DNA of 64,000 nt from Synechocystis sp. LKSZ1 (lineage in GTDB: Bacteria > Cyanobacteriota > Cyanobacteriia > Cyanobacteriales > Microcystaceae), in NCBI RefSeq assembly GCF_040436315.1, contig NZ_AP031572.1, forward strand, positions 2,976,001 through 3,040,000, given 5' to 3'. Made by a program: the position numbers and the translations under genes. The notes under the pieces were generated by a model. That model was not told the DNA's origin, searched no databases, and saw only the letters and a list, made by a program, of their open reading frames with translations. Every line of letters starts with the position of its first letter. The first letter of the stretch is position 1. Positions 55,801 to 63,003 of the stretch are shown in pieces.

Positions 55801-57922
55801 CAGCACGGGTGGTAACGATGACACCGTACTAACGGGTGCCGGTAATGACATCATCCTTGCGGGAACCTTTACAGAGTTGGATGAAGAAGGTTTCAGCCGC
55901 GTCGATGACAGTGATGTGGTTATCGACCTGGGTGGTAACAACCTGATTGTGACCCTAGGCGATGATGACTATGTCCGTGTTGGTGACTCCGTTGGTATTG
56001 CTGCGGCTCAACCCGGTGCCAATATCATCGTGGCGGGCTTTGGCAATGATAACGATGTGGTCATCTCCAATGGCAACAATACAGACTGGATCGAGATTGC
56101 TGGCGGTCAAGATTACGTCGATGCCGGTGCTGGCAACGATCTGATCTCGATGCTTTTGAGCGCAGATAGCACTGACCTTGATCTGAATGATGGTAGCTGG
56201 TCTGGCCTAAGCACTGGTGATACCCTCTTGGGTGGCGATGGCGTTGACAACCTACTCTTTGCCCTCGGTGGCGGTCAGGATGACATCATCATTGCGCCTC
56301 GTACTGTGTCGGGATTTGGTGCTGAAGGGCAACCCGTCTCGCTCAATCCTGCGGATGGTACCTTCCCCTACTATCTGACGGATACCAATAACATCGTCAA
56401 TCCGATCATGGATTCCATTGAAGCGTTCACCATCTTCTCTGATGACGCTGATGTTTACTTGGCTCAGGGAGTCGCCCAGCAAGCCGGTGGTCAGATTACG
56501 GTCTTCTTGAACGACCTCAATTATGACGGTATCGGTAGTGGGGTTGACATTCTCCTTAGCGCCCAAGACTTTGCTAGCAATGAGACCTTGAATGCCTACG
56601 CCTTCAACATTGGTGCCTCTAGCCTACAAAATGGGATTAATGCCTCAGCTGGTCTGATTGGTGGCGATGGTGATGACAAGCTCTCGGCTGGTTTCATCCT
56701 ACAGCAGGGAATTCTTCCCGGCGGTGGCAGTATAGCTCAGCAAATTGATGCTTGGTTAGGTATTCTCGATAACCAGGCCCTGGATAACTTCCTAGGAGCA
56801 GACGTTGAAGTATTACTCAACAGCTTCTTGGGTGATTTCGCAGACCAACTGGTGCGTACTGGCTTACAGCCTAGTGCTTCTGCTCCTCCGGATGTACCGC
56901 CAATCACCGGGCTTCGTGAAATTTTCACGAATTATCCCTTACCGGGTGAAAATCGGGTTGCTCAAATCCAGGCCTTGCTTGATTCCTTCTTCTTCGATGA
57001 AACCCTTGGCGGTGACTTTGTAGAAGATTACATTACCTACCAAGGTAATGGTGGTGCAGACACGATTACCCTAGAGCCAACCGTATTCTTCCGTAATGCT
57101 CTGACTCCGATCATTGTGGAAAATACGCCTGAGTTTGTTCGCTATACGGCCTTTGACGATGGAGCGGCTCCCGGTGCTAGCACTGGTTTTGACCAAGTCT
57201 TCAACTTCAATAAGAAGGCAGACAACATTCCCAATGGTGTTGATGGTTCGTTAACCTTTACGCTCGTTGGTGGTGGTACTAGTACGCTAACAGGCAGCAC
57301 TTTTGCTGGTGGCGTTGTTGCTGATGCGACTTCTACAATCGATTCCCTCACAGGCGATAAGATTGTTCTCGGTAATGAAGTTGACTACTCTGGAGCGAAT
57401 GTTCCAACCGAACTCAATGGTTTGGGTGACTTCGTGAGCAAAAACAGCAACCAGTTAATTGACCTGTTCAAGATTAACCAAGCTGTTAACTTTAGCACCG
57501 GACGCCAGACCGTTTATGATGCCAATGGTCGTATTGGACGGAGTGGTGATGAAGCCCTCTTCTTCGACCAAGCTCAAACCCCCGCGGATCCCTTCCTGAC
57601 TAACATTGCGGCTGTTGCCAACCGTCTGTCTGGCTTTATCTATGCCGATAACGGTGATGGTGGTCTAGTTGTGGTTAATGCTAACGGTGGTTCAGGTATC
57701 TACCGCTTTGTTCAACTTGATCAGGGCAACAATGCGGCTGGGGAAGTACTACCGGTTGAATTGAGTCTCCTGGCAATTGTTCGTGGAACCAGTTCTACCA
57801 CTTCTCTGAACCTGCGTCCTTCGGACTTCATCATCGATAATACTGACTTGCGTCAAGGTACTATCGGGGGTGACGGAACGGAGTTCTTAGACAACATCTT
57901 CCCTTCCCCGATTCCCTTCTAG
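46895..57922 (+). CDS. Giant secreted DUF4214/RTX surface protein with tandem repeats
   Basis: A 3675-residue protein, probably an S-layer-like or adhesive surface protein. The N-terminus (about residues 1-190) has two or three DUF4214-like units such as YLKYLGRPADTAGQNFWVG and VNAFNRNAEAAGLKFW. Residues about 254-1395 hold about eleven Calx-beta-like repeats, six of them nearly identical (48272-50146). Two glycine/asparagine/aspartate-rich RTX-like regions with GNGND and GSGND words (52039-52700 and 55444-56160) should bind calcium. No cleavable signal peptide is seen, so type I secretion through a C-terminal signal is likely; the C-terminus ends DNIFPSPIPF. Transport genes are not adjacent. 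Confidence 0.8.
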   Translation: MALTATQINAAYLKYLGRPADTAGQNFWVGVSNQGTPDAEIINSIRSSEEALNYQITQIYVSYWGRAADPQGLEFWVNNAQAAISNGASAEKAILDVTNFFAESTEAEDEYGFLRNPNTSDRGAVEQFVNQIYVNAFNRNAEAAGLKFWSDVLQANPSFVGEFIQLVVNGAQNDDAITIRNRNNVALDFTNKFNTLHNSDPFTDSDATSSIQVYGPAAGETSQDIIRSVTAQDSTVTAAKAATDAFMAAYLEPVYSLQSTPTNSVNEGQSIAFTLDTTYVAPGTVLTYQIAPTGGITTADIVGGQLTGTIVVGNDGTAAISVNIALDALIEGNEQLTLNILNQANQQQILTSRTVTVNEVLPTYTLTASSAQVSEGGTVTFTLVTSAPVQPNTTFNYQITGVQAADVNVPLAGTVTTDANGQAVFSVNIAQDAEIETETLSFSIAGKSADVSIVDVPPSYSLTSDVNTVPEGGTVIFNFETSNPAQAGATFNYTITGVQAEDIVGGVLTGQLTTDASGKATLQLDIARDVVIDTENLTLTVQAPGTATGTISDSVAITNVEPGYSLTSDVNTVPEGGTVIFNFETSNPAQAGATFNYTITGVQAEDIVGGVLTGQLTTDASGKATLQLDIARDVVIDTENLTLTVQAPGTATGTISDSVAITNVEPGYSLTSDVNTVPEGGTVIFNFETSNPAQAGATFNYTITGVQAEDIVGGVLTGQLTTDASGKATLQLDIARDVVIDPENLTLTVQAPGTATGTISDSVAITNVEPGYSLTSDVSTVDEGGTVIFTFQTSDPVQAGATFNYTITGVQAEDIVGGVLTGQLTTDASGQATLQLGIARDIVIDPENLTLTVQAPGTATGTISDSVAITNVEPGYSLTSDVNTVDEGGTVIFTFQTSDPVQAGATFNYTITGVQAEDIVGGQLTGVLTTDASGQATLQLGIARDIVIDPENLTLTVQAPGTATGTISDSVAITNVEPGYSLTSDVNTVDEGGTVIFTFQTSDPVQAGATFNYTITGVQTEDIVGGVLTGQLTTDASGKATLQLDIAYDAVVEGLENLTLTVQAPGTAAGTIVAQVPVIDIPPVYTMVPDKTSILEGETVVFTFETSQPLQPNTTFSYQLLGIDQTDVAGGVVAGTFTTDESGRYELQVTLLNDVNINEGDETLTVRVATPSGFFVSEPVTVVNVLPEYTLTANTAQVSEGGTIIFTFTSNLPVQANTSFSYKITGIDASDIVGGSLEGQLVTDINGVANLQIQVAQDAVIDPGEALTLTVTTPLPGQPAPVTVDIIDVPPVYTLTANKSAVQEGQTVTFTFSTINPVQPNTQFAYTITGISALDIVGGATAGNLQTDANGIATFSVTLAPDVIYEPDEENLIFTVFTNIGEIAAEVNIIDVEPAPIALTPGTDIGTSSLFIGNENTLGQGDQLTGWVGYGFDRLQLFLSGTFNIGSNFTTNDIEIFELNGGGSDTQSSIYLGNSTGIELLQIIRTFGDVLFADIYNNPSDVANSILTVYIKDSEGAFEFNFDATYLQNNPFQEPNVLNIIVDEIPVVDEAGFGILSSAPEGIGIFVSQGAQQADAQLEILNLTSINTSSNPETNYVNTIAFIDSGPAMRTLNIDGDTSLHIVADLGGDNPSGNPGLDQPYLTTIDASGLNADLKFTYTSKVGDATVPGRVSVTLAQGNENTAHPFELFDNIVDLDTYNAGAQATGFDVVAPETSPYGASNDSVETGNGNDTIDVGGGYNYVDAGNGNNIVTADDGYNLIKSGSGNDNITVGDGNEVPKPAAKLLQGPFAGNDFVKFDNIIDAGEGNNNVTAGDGDNFITTGDGNDTVNAGNGNNVIYVGDGNNVVNAGVGQVPFGTGTNKVIAGNGIDIVNTGDGPDTIVVGDETDFAPDIVKSNGGADLVITGNGNDFVESGSGNDNVAVGTGNVNVNLGQGSDALWMRANDMNNLDFVNGGTNDTPLSYDQIIFTAGGSIELTETIRVSNIEQFTLRNLSGDEEIVSTHPDVQAAFEGTIAGAQQDYFINVSNELIAQSNDNLNINGSNARRFTIDSREARANTTVDITNVDDILVPTDPSLLSAFRFLGGADDERLIVRGVQVSDLLTAQLDGGYNVIEIVDGVTIQATDLQNVSGIDRFELSASNNSAQTFNITLTDAILAANPGLIIGATNALPPGSRLNVNVTGVTAGASPKVIIEKSSNVIVTVIGDPGIGGAGAKTQVVDGFFLTSNADDINGTTGADTIVADSVSDFNSSDDINGGGGFDTLRMEFGVNNAGLQFVNEFAAVANTNSVQINGYQCYVIETPTTAQFAIPLGEDLSGIMIPLSGGSVSSLALEPIVPGAFPGFLFGLPLLTQPLTAVTNFFTSPVAVDPDTFDGIRANDPTAPFASSSQPDVPQGLDPDEYPLTLDNLPANYPTEGIGFGALPFPGAAQFQGATLESALNFATIDNIEKFVFNPPNDNGVRFVGFNTQETFETLQSNQLASIDLVSLEILQTYDVDRAPNAGNISALIEGNGAPLNDILYLDDFSWNTAVTTKAEAYWAGARDNYVVDLVEFINPINDTDFFALQEVDYDFSRYEPVDIETTNDFVRGKLLNSAGFALEVNTGAGNDFIRRDTFGENGNTPQPFGYLRQAPNEGPGPWANDPNLIANVQDVLDLLAQAGRQTGSFILTGNIADYKPGETAYLDLAGNVVSDNVRNNAPNPSDYLPFFVVQQGDINAGQWMLLTNGNISTTTAVLVPPEVGYSVSDTDNLGGYLVDSGSGDDVVLLDGPNVNEFGIPFVGINVDQQFAFVPNGPFSGNWFVVFPQGGLVDPFGRFNPGFPGGSAYFNPIDDQQINPSLYGLAVPGYFADDVVLTRSGNDYIVDYGGDNVVYSGIGNDFVLTGLGNDFIVSDDDDELDSTNAESEAGKEDFSGPASVNGTDNDVILADGPLLQSFFQVSFERPFGDDFTEEDLFSSIFGKDYVRDLQGDNIISTGGNDDTVLTGAGNDIILAGTFTELDEEGFSRVDDSDVVIDLGGNNLIVTLGDDDYVRVGDSVGIAAAQPGANIIVAGFGNDNDVVISNGNNTDWIEIAGGQDYVDAGAGNDLISMLLSADSTDLDLNDGSWSGLSTGDTLLGGDGVDNLLFALGGGQDDIIIAPRTVSGFGAEGQPVSLNPADGTFPYYLTDTNNIVNPIMDSIEAFTIFSDDADVYLAQGVAQQAGGQITVFLNDLNYDGIGSGVDILLSAQDFASNETLNAYAFNIGASSLQNGINASAGLIGGDGDDKLSAGFILQQGILPGGGSIAQQIDAWLGILDNQALDNFLGADVEVLLNSFLGDFADQLVRTGLQPSASAPPDVPPITGLREIFTNYPLPGENRVAQIQALLDSFFFDETLGGDFVEDYITYQGNGGADTITLEPTVFFRNALTPIIVENTPEFVRYTAFDDGAAPGASTGFDQVFNFNKKADNIPNGVDGSLTFTLVGGGTSTLTGSTFAGGVVADATSTIDSLTGDKIVLGNEVDYSGANVPTELNGLGDFVSKNSNQLIDLFKINQAVNFSTGRQTVYDANGRIGRSGDEALFFDQAQTPADPFLTNIAAVANRLSGFIYADNGDGGLVVVNANGGSGIYRFVQLDQGNNAAGEVLPVELSLLAIVRGTSSTTSLNLRPSDFIIDNTDLRQGTIGGDGTEFLDNIFPSPIPF
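48272..50146 (+). repeat. Six 312-bp near-identical tandem repeats within the giant gene
   Basis: Units begin at 48272, 48584, 48896, 49208, 49520 and 49832, each starting with codons for YSLTSDV. Units 1-3 are almost identical in DNA; 4-6 share a second version (VDEGGTVIF and FQTSDPVQAG). The last unit has one extra codon. Each encodes about 104 residues of a Calx-beta-like domain. Copy number may vary by recombination. Confidence 0.9.
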
Positions 57923-57963
57923 AGGAATCATTCCATTGACGTAACTTAAATAAGTAAGTAAGT

Positions 57964-57991
57964 AAGGGAGGGCTTCGGCTCTCCCTTTTTT
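57964..57991 (+). terminator. Terminator of the giant surface-protein gene
   Basis: AAGGGAG pairs with CTCCCTT around GGCTTCGGCT, followed by a run of T. It is preceded by a short (AAGT)n tract at about 57946-57965 and lies 42 bp after the stop. Confidence 0.85.
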
Positions 57992-58046
57992 GCTTAACAG
58001 TTTTTCTTCGATTTTGGGATATTTGCTTTTCCCTGCTGGCTCTTGC

Positions 58047-58164
58047 TTAATACCAAATCTTCAAGTTAACGCTACCGATTGTTACCCCTCCGCCTACGGC
58101 ATCTCTCGTTCGCAAGGGGAGGACAGGGAAGTGTCATTAGGCATCAGAGATTTGGGTATAATTA
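58047..58164 (-). repeat. MITE-like repeat, copy 3 (inverted relative to copies 1 and 2)
   Basis: On the minus strand it reads ATTATACCCAAATCTCTGA, CTGTCCTCCCCTTGCGAACG, GCCGTAGGCGGAGGGGTAAC and ends CTTGAAGATTTGGTATTAA, matching copy 2 in order and length. It lies between the surface-protein terminator and the toxin-antitoxin genes; its end is about 30 bp upstream of the antitoxin start. Confidence 0.75.
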
Positions 58165-58195
58165 AATCAAACTAAGTCTAGCTAAGTGTGATGTT

Positions 58196-58435
58196 ATGCG
58201 TAATGCCAATATTCATGAAGCGAAAACCCATCTATCGCAACTGATCGAGTCAGTTCTGGCGGGAGAAGATGTGATTATTAGCCGAGCCGGGAAACCCTTG
58301 GTTCGTCTGGTAGCTTACGAGGGGGTATCCCAACCTCGTCGGGCCGGCGTCTGGAAAGGACAGCTCGAAATAGCCGATGATTTTGATGCCGAATCCCCTG
58401 AAATCAACGCCCTTTTTTATGGGAGTGAAGCTTGA
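58196..58435 (+). CDS. Phd/YefM-type antitoxin
   Basis: A 79-residue protein. MRNANIHEAKTHLSQLIESV and VLAGEDVIISRAGKPLVRLV are the Phd/YefM DNA-binding domain; the C-terminal part (KGQLEIADDFDAESPEINAL) is the toxin-binding tail. It would neutralise the PIN-domain toxin encoded downstream and repress the operon. The stop overlaps the TTG start of the toxin gene by 4 bases. Confidence 0.88.
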   Translation: MRNANIHEAKTHLSQLIESVLAGEDVIISRAGKPLVRLVAYEGVSQPRRAGVWKGQLEIADDFDAESPEINALFYGSEA

Positions 58436-58809
58436 AATTTTTATTGGATACCCATATCTTGTTGTGGTGGTTAGGAGATGATGGACGATTGTCTGCCGAG
58501 ACCCGGTCTATCATCACTAATCCCGAAAACTTTATTTTTGTTAGTGCGGCCACGGTATGGGAAATGTCGATCAAAAAATCTTTAGGGAAGTTATCTTTTC
58601 CCGATGGTTTGCTGACGATACTGAAGGAAAATCAATTTCAACTACTTAGTATTACAGTAGAACATAGCTTAAGGATTGCCCATTTACCCGAACATCATAA
58701 AGACCCTTTTGACCGGATGTTAATCGCCCAGGCCCAGACTGAAGGCCTAATCTTGATTTCTCAGGATATTAAATTTAAACAGTACAAAGTCGATCTATGG
58801 ATGGACTAG
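58432..58809 (+). CDS. PIN-domain ribonuclease toxin (VapC type)
   Basis: A 125-residue PIN-domain toxin. The acidic active-site residues are in KFLLDTHILLWWLGDD, in VSAATVWEMSIKKSLGKL and in HHKDPFDRMLIAQAQTEG, then LISQDIKFKQY. It starts with TTG at 58432 inside the stop of the antitoxin gene, consistent with coupled translation that keeps toxin lower than antitoxin. RNA target unknown. Confidence 0.88.
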   Translation: MKFLLDTHILLWWLGDDGRLSAETRSIITNPENFIFVSAATVWEMSIKKSLGKLSFPDGLLTILKENQFQLLSITVEHSLRIAHLPEHHKDPFDRMLIAQAQTEGLILISQDIKFKQYKVDLWMD

Positions 58810-59058
58810 CTCGGGATGTTGGCCCTCATTCTTTGGCCTTTTCTTGTATGGAGCGAAGGACGGGTAGGGTTTGTTGTGTAGAGCCGGTTTTCAGCCTAAA
58901 GCCTGGTAGGCTTTCCTGTAAAAAGAGCGGTACGATCATGGCAGAGTCCATTGCGTTTGGAGGCCTTAGCCCGGTGACTCTTTCCCTCGGCCGCGATGGC
59001 CAACCCATGGCAGATAATACCCTGCAATTTTGCTGGAATCATTAATAATTGATTGACT
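58810..59058. other. Spacer between toxin gene and aminopeptidase gene
   Basis: 249 bp. I see no convincing terminator, promoter or RNA gene. A short open frame from 58939 (MAESIAFGGLSPVTLSLGRD) has no good ribosome-binding site and no recognised motif. Confidence 0.3.
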
Positions 59059-61638
59059 ATGTCCTTTCTGACCTTTGACACTGAGCAAAATCAACGTCGG
59101 CCCTTTGAACTGCCGGGGGCCCGGCCCCACTATAATCCTGACCGGCCGGGCCAGGTTCAGCACATTGGCCTGGATCTCAAGCTAGATTTAGAGAACAAGT
59201 GTTTTGAGGGAATTTGTCGGATTACCCTCCTGCCGATTCGCCCTGGCCTGCAACAACTGAGCTTAGATGCGGTGGATTTAACGGTACAGGCGGTTTTGTT
59301 GGGAACCCTGAGCCAGGCCTTTGAACAAACCTCGGAGACGTTAACTATTCATCTGGACGAGGCCCTGGCCCTAGTGCCAGTTACTCTCGAAATTCACTAT
59401 CAGGTCAAAAATCCTCGCCGGGGCCTGTATTTCATCCAGCCCGATGGGCACTATCCCGACAAGCCCGTGCAGGTGTGGACCCAGGGAGAGGATGAGGATT
59501 CCCGCTATTGGTTTCCCTGTTTTGACTACCCTGGCCAGTTGGCTACCTCGGAGATTCGGGTCGAAGTACCGAAACCCTACCAGGCTGTTGCTAATGGTGT
59601 TTTAGTCGAACAGCTTGACTTGGGAGAACGGCAAGTCTTCCATTGGACCCAGCGGGAAATTCACCCCACTTATCTGATGACCCTTGCGGTGGGAGACTTC
59701 GCCGTCCTCGAAGACCACTACCAGGGCCTGCCAGTCATTTACTACGTGGAAAAGGGCCGGGAGGCCGATGCTTGGCGCAGCATGGGCAAGACACCCCGGA
59801 TGATTGCCTTTTTTAACCAGGCCTTTGGTTACCCCTATCCCTACCCCAAGTATGCCCAGGCCTGTGTGGTGGATTTTATCTTTGGCGGCATGGAAAATAC
59901 TTCGACCACGCTGTTGACGGATCGCTGTCTGTTGGATGAGCGGGCCGCCCTGGATAACCGCAACACAGAAAGTTTAGTGGCCCATGAGTTGGCCCACCAG
60001 TGGTTTGGCGATCTGGTGGTGATTAAGCACTGGTCCCACGCTTGGCTCAAGGAAGGCATGGCCTCCTACGCTGAGGTTTTGTGGACAGAGCAGGAGTACG
60101 GCCCAGAGGAAGCGGCCTATTACCTACTGGGGGAGGCCCGTAGTTATCTTGAAGAAGACCGTTCTCGTTATCGTCGGCCCATTGTTACCCATGTTTATCG
60201 AGAGGCCATTGAACTCTACGACCGCCATCTCTACGAAAAAGGGGCCTGTGTTTATCACATGATCCGCTCGATCCTGGGAGAGGCCCTCTTCCAGAAGGCC
60301 ATTCATCACTTTGTCCAACAGAATGCCCACAAAACAGTAGAAACTATTGACCTCCTGAGGGCCATTGAACAAACGACGGGCTTTAATTTGCTCTGGCTCT
60401 TTGACCAGTACGTGTTTCGGGGCGGCCATCCCGATTTTAAGGTGGAATACGCTTGGGAGGCGGAGAACCATTGGGCCAAGCTGAGTATCACCCAAACCCA
60501 GGCCAAAACCGACGATAATTCCAGTTTATTTGATCTCAAAATTCCCGTGGCCTTTCATTTTCTCGGTGATCATGGCCGAGAATCTAAGGTCATTACTCTG
60601 CATCTCAAGGAACGGGAGCAGACCTTTTATCTTCCCCTGGAGCGCAAACCCGACTTTATTAGTTTTGACCAGGGTAATCATTTCCTGAAAACGGTGGAAT
60701 TAGACTATCCCCTGGCGGAACTCAAGGCCCAGTTAGTTCATGCTCCTGACCCTATTGCCCGGATTCAGGCGGCAACGGCCCTGGCCCAAAAAGGCGGTCT
60801 AGAGGTGGTGGAGCTGTTAGGGAAACGTCTGCTAGAAGAGCCCTTCTGGGGAGTGCGGCTGGAAATTGCAGAACAGTTGGCTACGATTAACCTGGATCAG
60901 GTGGGAACCGTACTGGTGGCCGGTTTGGCCCAGGATCATCCTAAAGTACGCAAAGCTATCCTAAATAGCTTGAGTCAGGTCAAAACCCCAGCAGCCTACG
61001 GGGCCTTAAAAACTTGTCTAGAGCAGGGAGAGGCCAGCTACTATGCGGAAGCGGCGACGGCTACAGGCCTGGGGAATATCTTAGCCGGTACCCTAAAGGA
61101 CAAAGAAACTGAGGTGATTGCCCTACTCAAAACAGTTCTAGAAACCCGTGGGGGTTGGAATGAGGTGGTGCGTTCTGGGGCCATTGCAGGCCTGAGTGCG
61201 CTCAAAACCTCCGCAACAGCGGCGGATCTCATCCTGGCCTATACGGCCCTGGGGGTTCCTCAACCCTTACGACTCGCGGCCATTCGGGCCCTGGGGCCGG
61301 TTTCTACGGGTCAAAGCCCTCAAAAATTAGCGGATATCTTAGACCGTTTAACGGGTATTGCTCAGGAAGACTTTTTCTTGACCCAGGTCTCCGTCACTTC
61401 GGCCCTTGGCAATATGGAAACCCCCAAAGCGGTTACGATTTTACAAAGCCTGGCCCAGCAAACCCCCGACGGTCGGGTGCGTCGTCTGGCGGAAGAAGCG
61501 GTGGCAAAAGTTCAGGGAAAATTGGGAAGCACCGAAAAACTCCAGGCCCTGCAGGATAGCCTAGAGCAAATTCAACAGGAAAACCAGGAACTCAAAAGTC
61601 GCCTAGCCAAATTGGAAACCCAGCTGGCCAAGCCATGA
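59059..61638 (+). CDS. M1-family zinc aminopeptidase with HEAT repeats
   Basis: An 859-residue peptidase from ATG 59059. The exopeptidase motif is GGMEN (usual GAMEN), the zinc site VAHELAHQWFGDLV, with the third ligand glutamate in HAWLKEGMASYAEVLW. Residues about 560-820 form HEAT-like repeats (for example LAQDHPKVRKAILNSLSQV), and a coiled coil (LEQIQQENQELKSRLAKLET) ends the protein. It likely trims peptides from the N-terminus in the cytosol. The gene overlaps the following membrane-protein gene by 4 bp. Confidence 0.9.
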   Translation: MSFLTFDTEQNQRRPFELPGARPHYNPDRPGQVQHIGLDLKLDLENKCFEGICRITLLPIRPGLQQLSLDAVDLTVQAVLLGTLSQAFEQTSETLTIHLDEALALVPVTLEIHYQVKNPRRGLYFIQPDGHYPDKPVQVWTQGEDEDSRYWFPCFDYPGQLATSEIRVEVPKPYQAVANGVLVEQLDLGERQVFHWTQREIHPTYLMTLAVGDFAVLEDHYQGLPVIYYVEKGREADAWRSMGKTPRMIAFFNQAFGYPYPYPKYAQACVVDFIFGGMENTSTTLLTDRCLLDERAALDNRNTESLVAHELAHQWFGDLVVIKHWSHAWLKEGMASYAEVLWTEQEYGPEEAAYYLLGEARSYLEEDRSRYRRPIVTHVYREAIELYDRHLYEKGACVYHMIRSILGEALFQKAIHHFVQQNAHKTVETIDLLRAIEQTTGFNLLWLFDQYVFRGGHPDFKVEYAWEAENHWAKLSITQTQAKTDDNSSLFDLKIPVAFHFLGDHGRESKVITLHLKEREQTFYLPLERKPDFISFDQGNHFLKTVELDYPLAELKAQLVHAPDPIARIQAATALAQKGGLEVVELLGKRLLEEPFWGVRLEIAEQLATINLDQVGTVLVAGLAQDHPKVRKAILNSLSQVKTPAAYGALKTCLEQGEASYYAEAATATGLGNILAGTLKDKETEVIALLKTVLETRGGWNEVVRSGAIAGLSALKTSATAADLILAYTALGVPQPLRLAAIRALGPVSTGQSPQKLADILDRLTGIAQEDFFLTQVSVTSALGNMETPKAVTILQSLAQQTPDGRVRRLAEEAVAKVQGKLGSTEKLQALQDSLEQIQQENQELKSRLAKLETQLAKP

Positions 61639-62939
61639 GCAAAACCCTAATCTACCAAGGCAAGGTCTTTGCTCCCCATAAAAGTGATTACGCCCTCATC
61701 ATTTTTCCCTGGGTGCAACTGAAGCGGTTTCTGCAATCGCTCTACCAGGCCCTGCTACGGATGATGTGGAAAGAGCTACTGGAGGGGAAAAAAACGGAAA
61801 AAGACCTGACGGGGATTCTTTTATTTGTCCTTTTTTGTGGCCTGTCCTGGCTTAGTTTTTTATTTAAGCCGGTGATGGTCCCCTTGGCTATTCTCTTTCT
61901 GGTTATTTGGTACCTTGACCATGGCCTGGCCCGACGGGATTACCTGGCCCATAAATATCAAAGAACCGTCAGCCTCTGGCAGGATGAGGCCGGCGAATTG
62001 GATTGGCGTTTAGCGTTTTCCCGTCGTCAACCCCTGGAACGTCATTTTAATTGGGGCCAAGTCCGCCACCTAGCCATCCATTCCCGTACCCTTCAGGGCG
62101 GAGCCTTTGAAGATCCCCTGGGCCAAGTTTGGCAAGTCCAACTGGTGCTCTACGACCATTCCCAATGGGTGCTGGCGGAAGACCAAGATCTCCTGTCAGT
62201 GCTAGCAACAGCCAAGCAAATACAGGCCTATTGTGATGCGCCGATTCTCTTTAGCGGCAGTACAGGTTTTGGCCCCTACGCGGTCATCGACGTCCAGGCC
62301 CAGTTAGAAGCTGAGCAAATCCCGATCTATCCTGGCCTACAGCATCTGATCACTCCACCCTTATCCCAACCCCCTGGGGGCGTTCAATGCCGGCAAACTC
62401 CGCAAAAATGGCATATTTTTTCCTGCTGGCAGTGGCATCATTCCTGGCGTTTGCTGAAGCAAATTATCCGAGAGTCGGGTTTTTTGCTGTTTGTGTTGCT
62501 AGCTTCTAGCTTCATGATCCAGTGGGGCGGCCTAATCAATGCCCTGATCCGTAGTTTTCAAGGGCAAGAGCCTACCGTGATTGACCTCCGGCCGGTCTTT
62601 GGGTTCTCTTTTCTGTCCTTCTGGCCCGTCTTGCTATCCGTTGGCCTGGCGGTGTTGCTCTTGCTCTATCGGGGTTGGCAACGGAGTCGTGTTAAGCATT
62701 GCTTTCTCGACCGCTATTTTCTCCGATTTTCTCTGGATAACCAGGCCCTAGGAAAACTATCTACTCAAGCTACTCAATCCATCTTGGTGCTTCCTGGCCC
62801 TGAACCCCAGATCCTACTCCTTGCCGACCAGGAAATGCTCCTACTTCCACCCTTACCTAGCGAAGCCGAGAGTTTGTGCTATGCTCAATGGCTCCAGGCG
62901 GGCATTGATTTTTTCAAGGGAGAAGGTCGAGAAAACTAA
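61635..62939 (+). CDS. Membrane protein of unknown function
   Basis: A 434-residue protein with about four hydrophobic segments: two near residues 55-95 (GILLFVLFCGLSWLSFLF and VPLAILFLVIWYLDHGL) and two near 280-350 (SGFLLFVLLASSFMIQWGG and WPVLLSVGLAVLLLLYRGW). Soluble stretches of about 170 and 80 residues lie between and after. I do not recognise a domain. The start ATG overlaps the aminopeptidase stop (ATGA), so the two genes are coupled and may act together. Confidence 0.65.
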   Translation: MSKTLIYQGKVFAPHKSDYALIIFPWVQLKRFLQSLYQALLRMMWKELLEGKKTEKDLTGILLFVLFCGLSWLSFLFKPVMVPLAILFLVIWYLDHGLARRDYLAHKYQRTVSLWQDEAGELDWRLAFSRRQPLERHFNWGQVRHLAIHSRTLQGGAFEDPLGQVWQVQLVLYDHSQWVLAEDQDLLSVLATAKQIQAYCDAPILFSGSTGFGPYAVIDVQAQLEAEQIPIYPGLQHLITPPLSQPPGGVQCRQTPQKWHIFSCWQWHHSWRLLKQIIRESGFLLFVLLASSFMIQWGGLINALIRSFQGQEPTVIDLRPVFGFSFLSFWPVLLSVGLAVLLLLYRGWQRSRVKHCFLDRYFLRFSLDNQALGKLSTQATQSILVLPGPEPQILLLADQEMLLLPPLPSEAESLCYAQWLQAGIDFFKGEGREN

Positions 62940-62967
62940 AACTCCTCCCCTGGTGAAGGAAGGAGTT
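62940..62967. terminator. Possible hairpin between convergent genes
   Basis: AACTCCT at 62940-62946 pairs with AGGAGTT at 62961-62967 (7 bp). No T-tract. It sits between the membrane-protein gene and convergent ndhB. Confidence 0.3.
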
Positions 62968-63003
62968 GCATCGCGGCCCCGACTAACTAGCTAATCTGCT
63001 GAC

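Noticed and set aside
57946-57965. (AAGT)n tract as a phase-variable repeat
   Set aside because: Only about four units, outside coding sequence and in front of a terminator.
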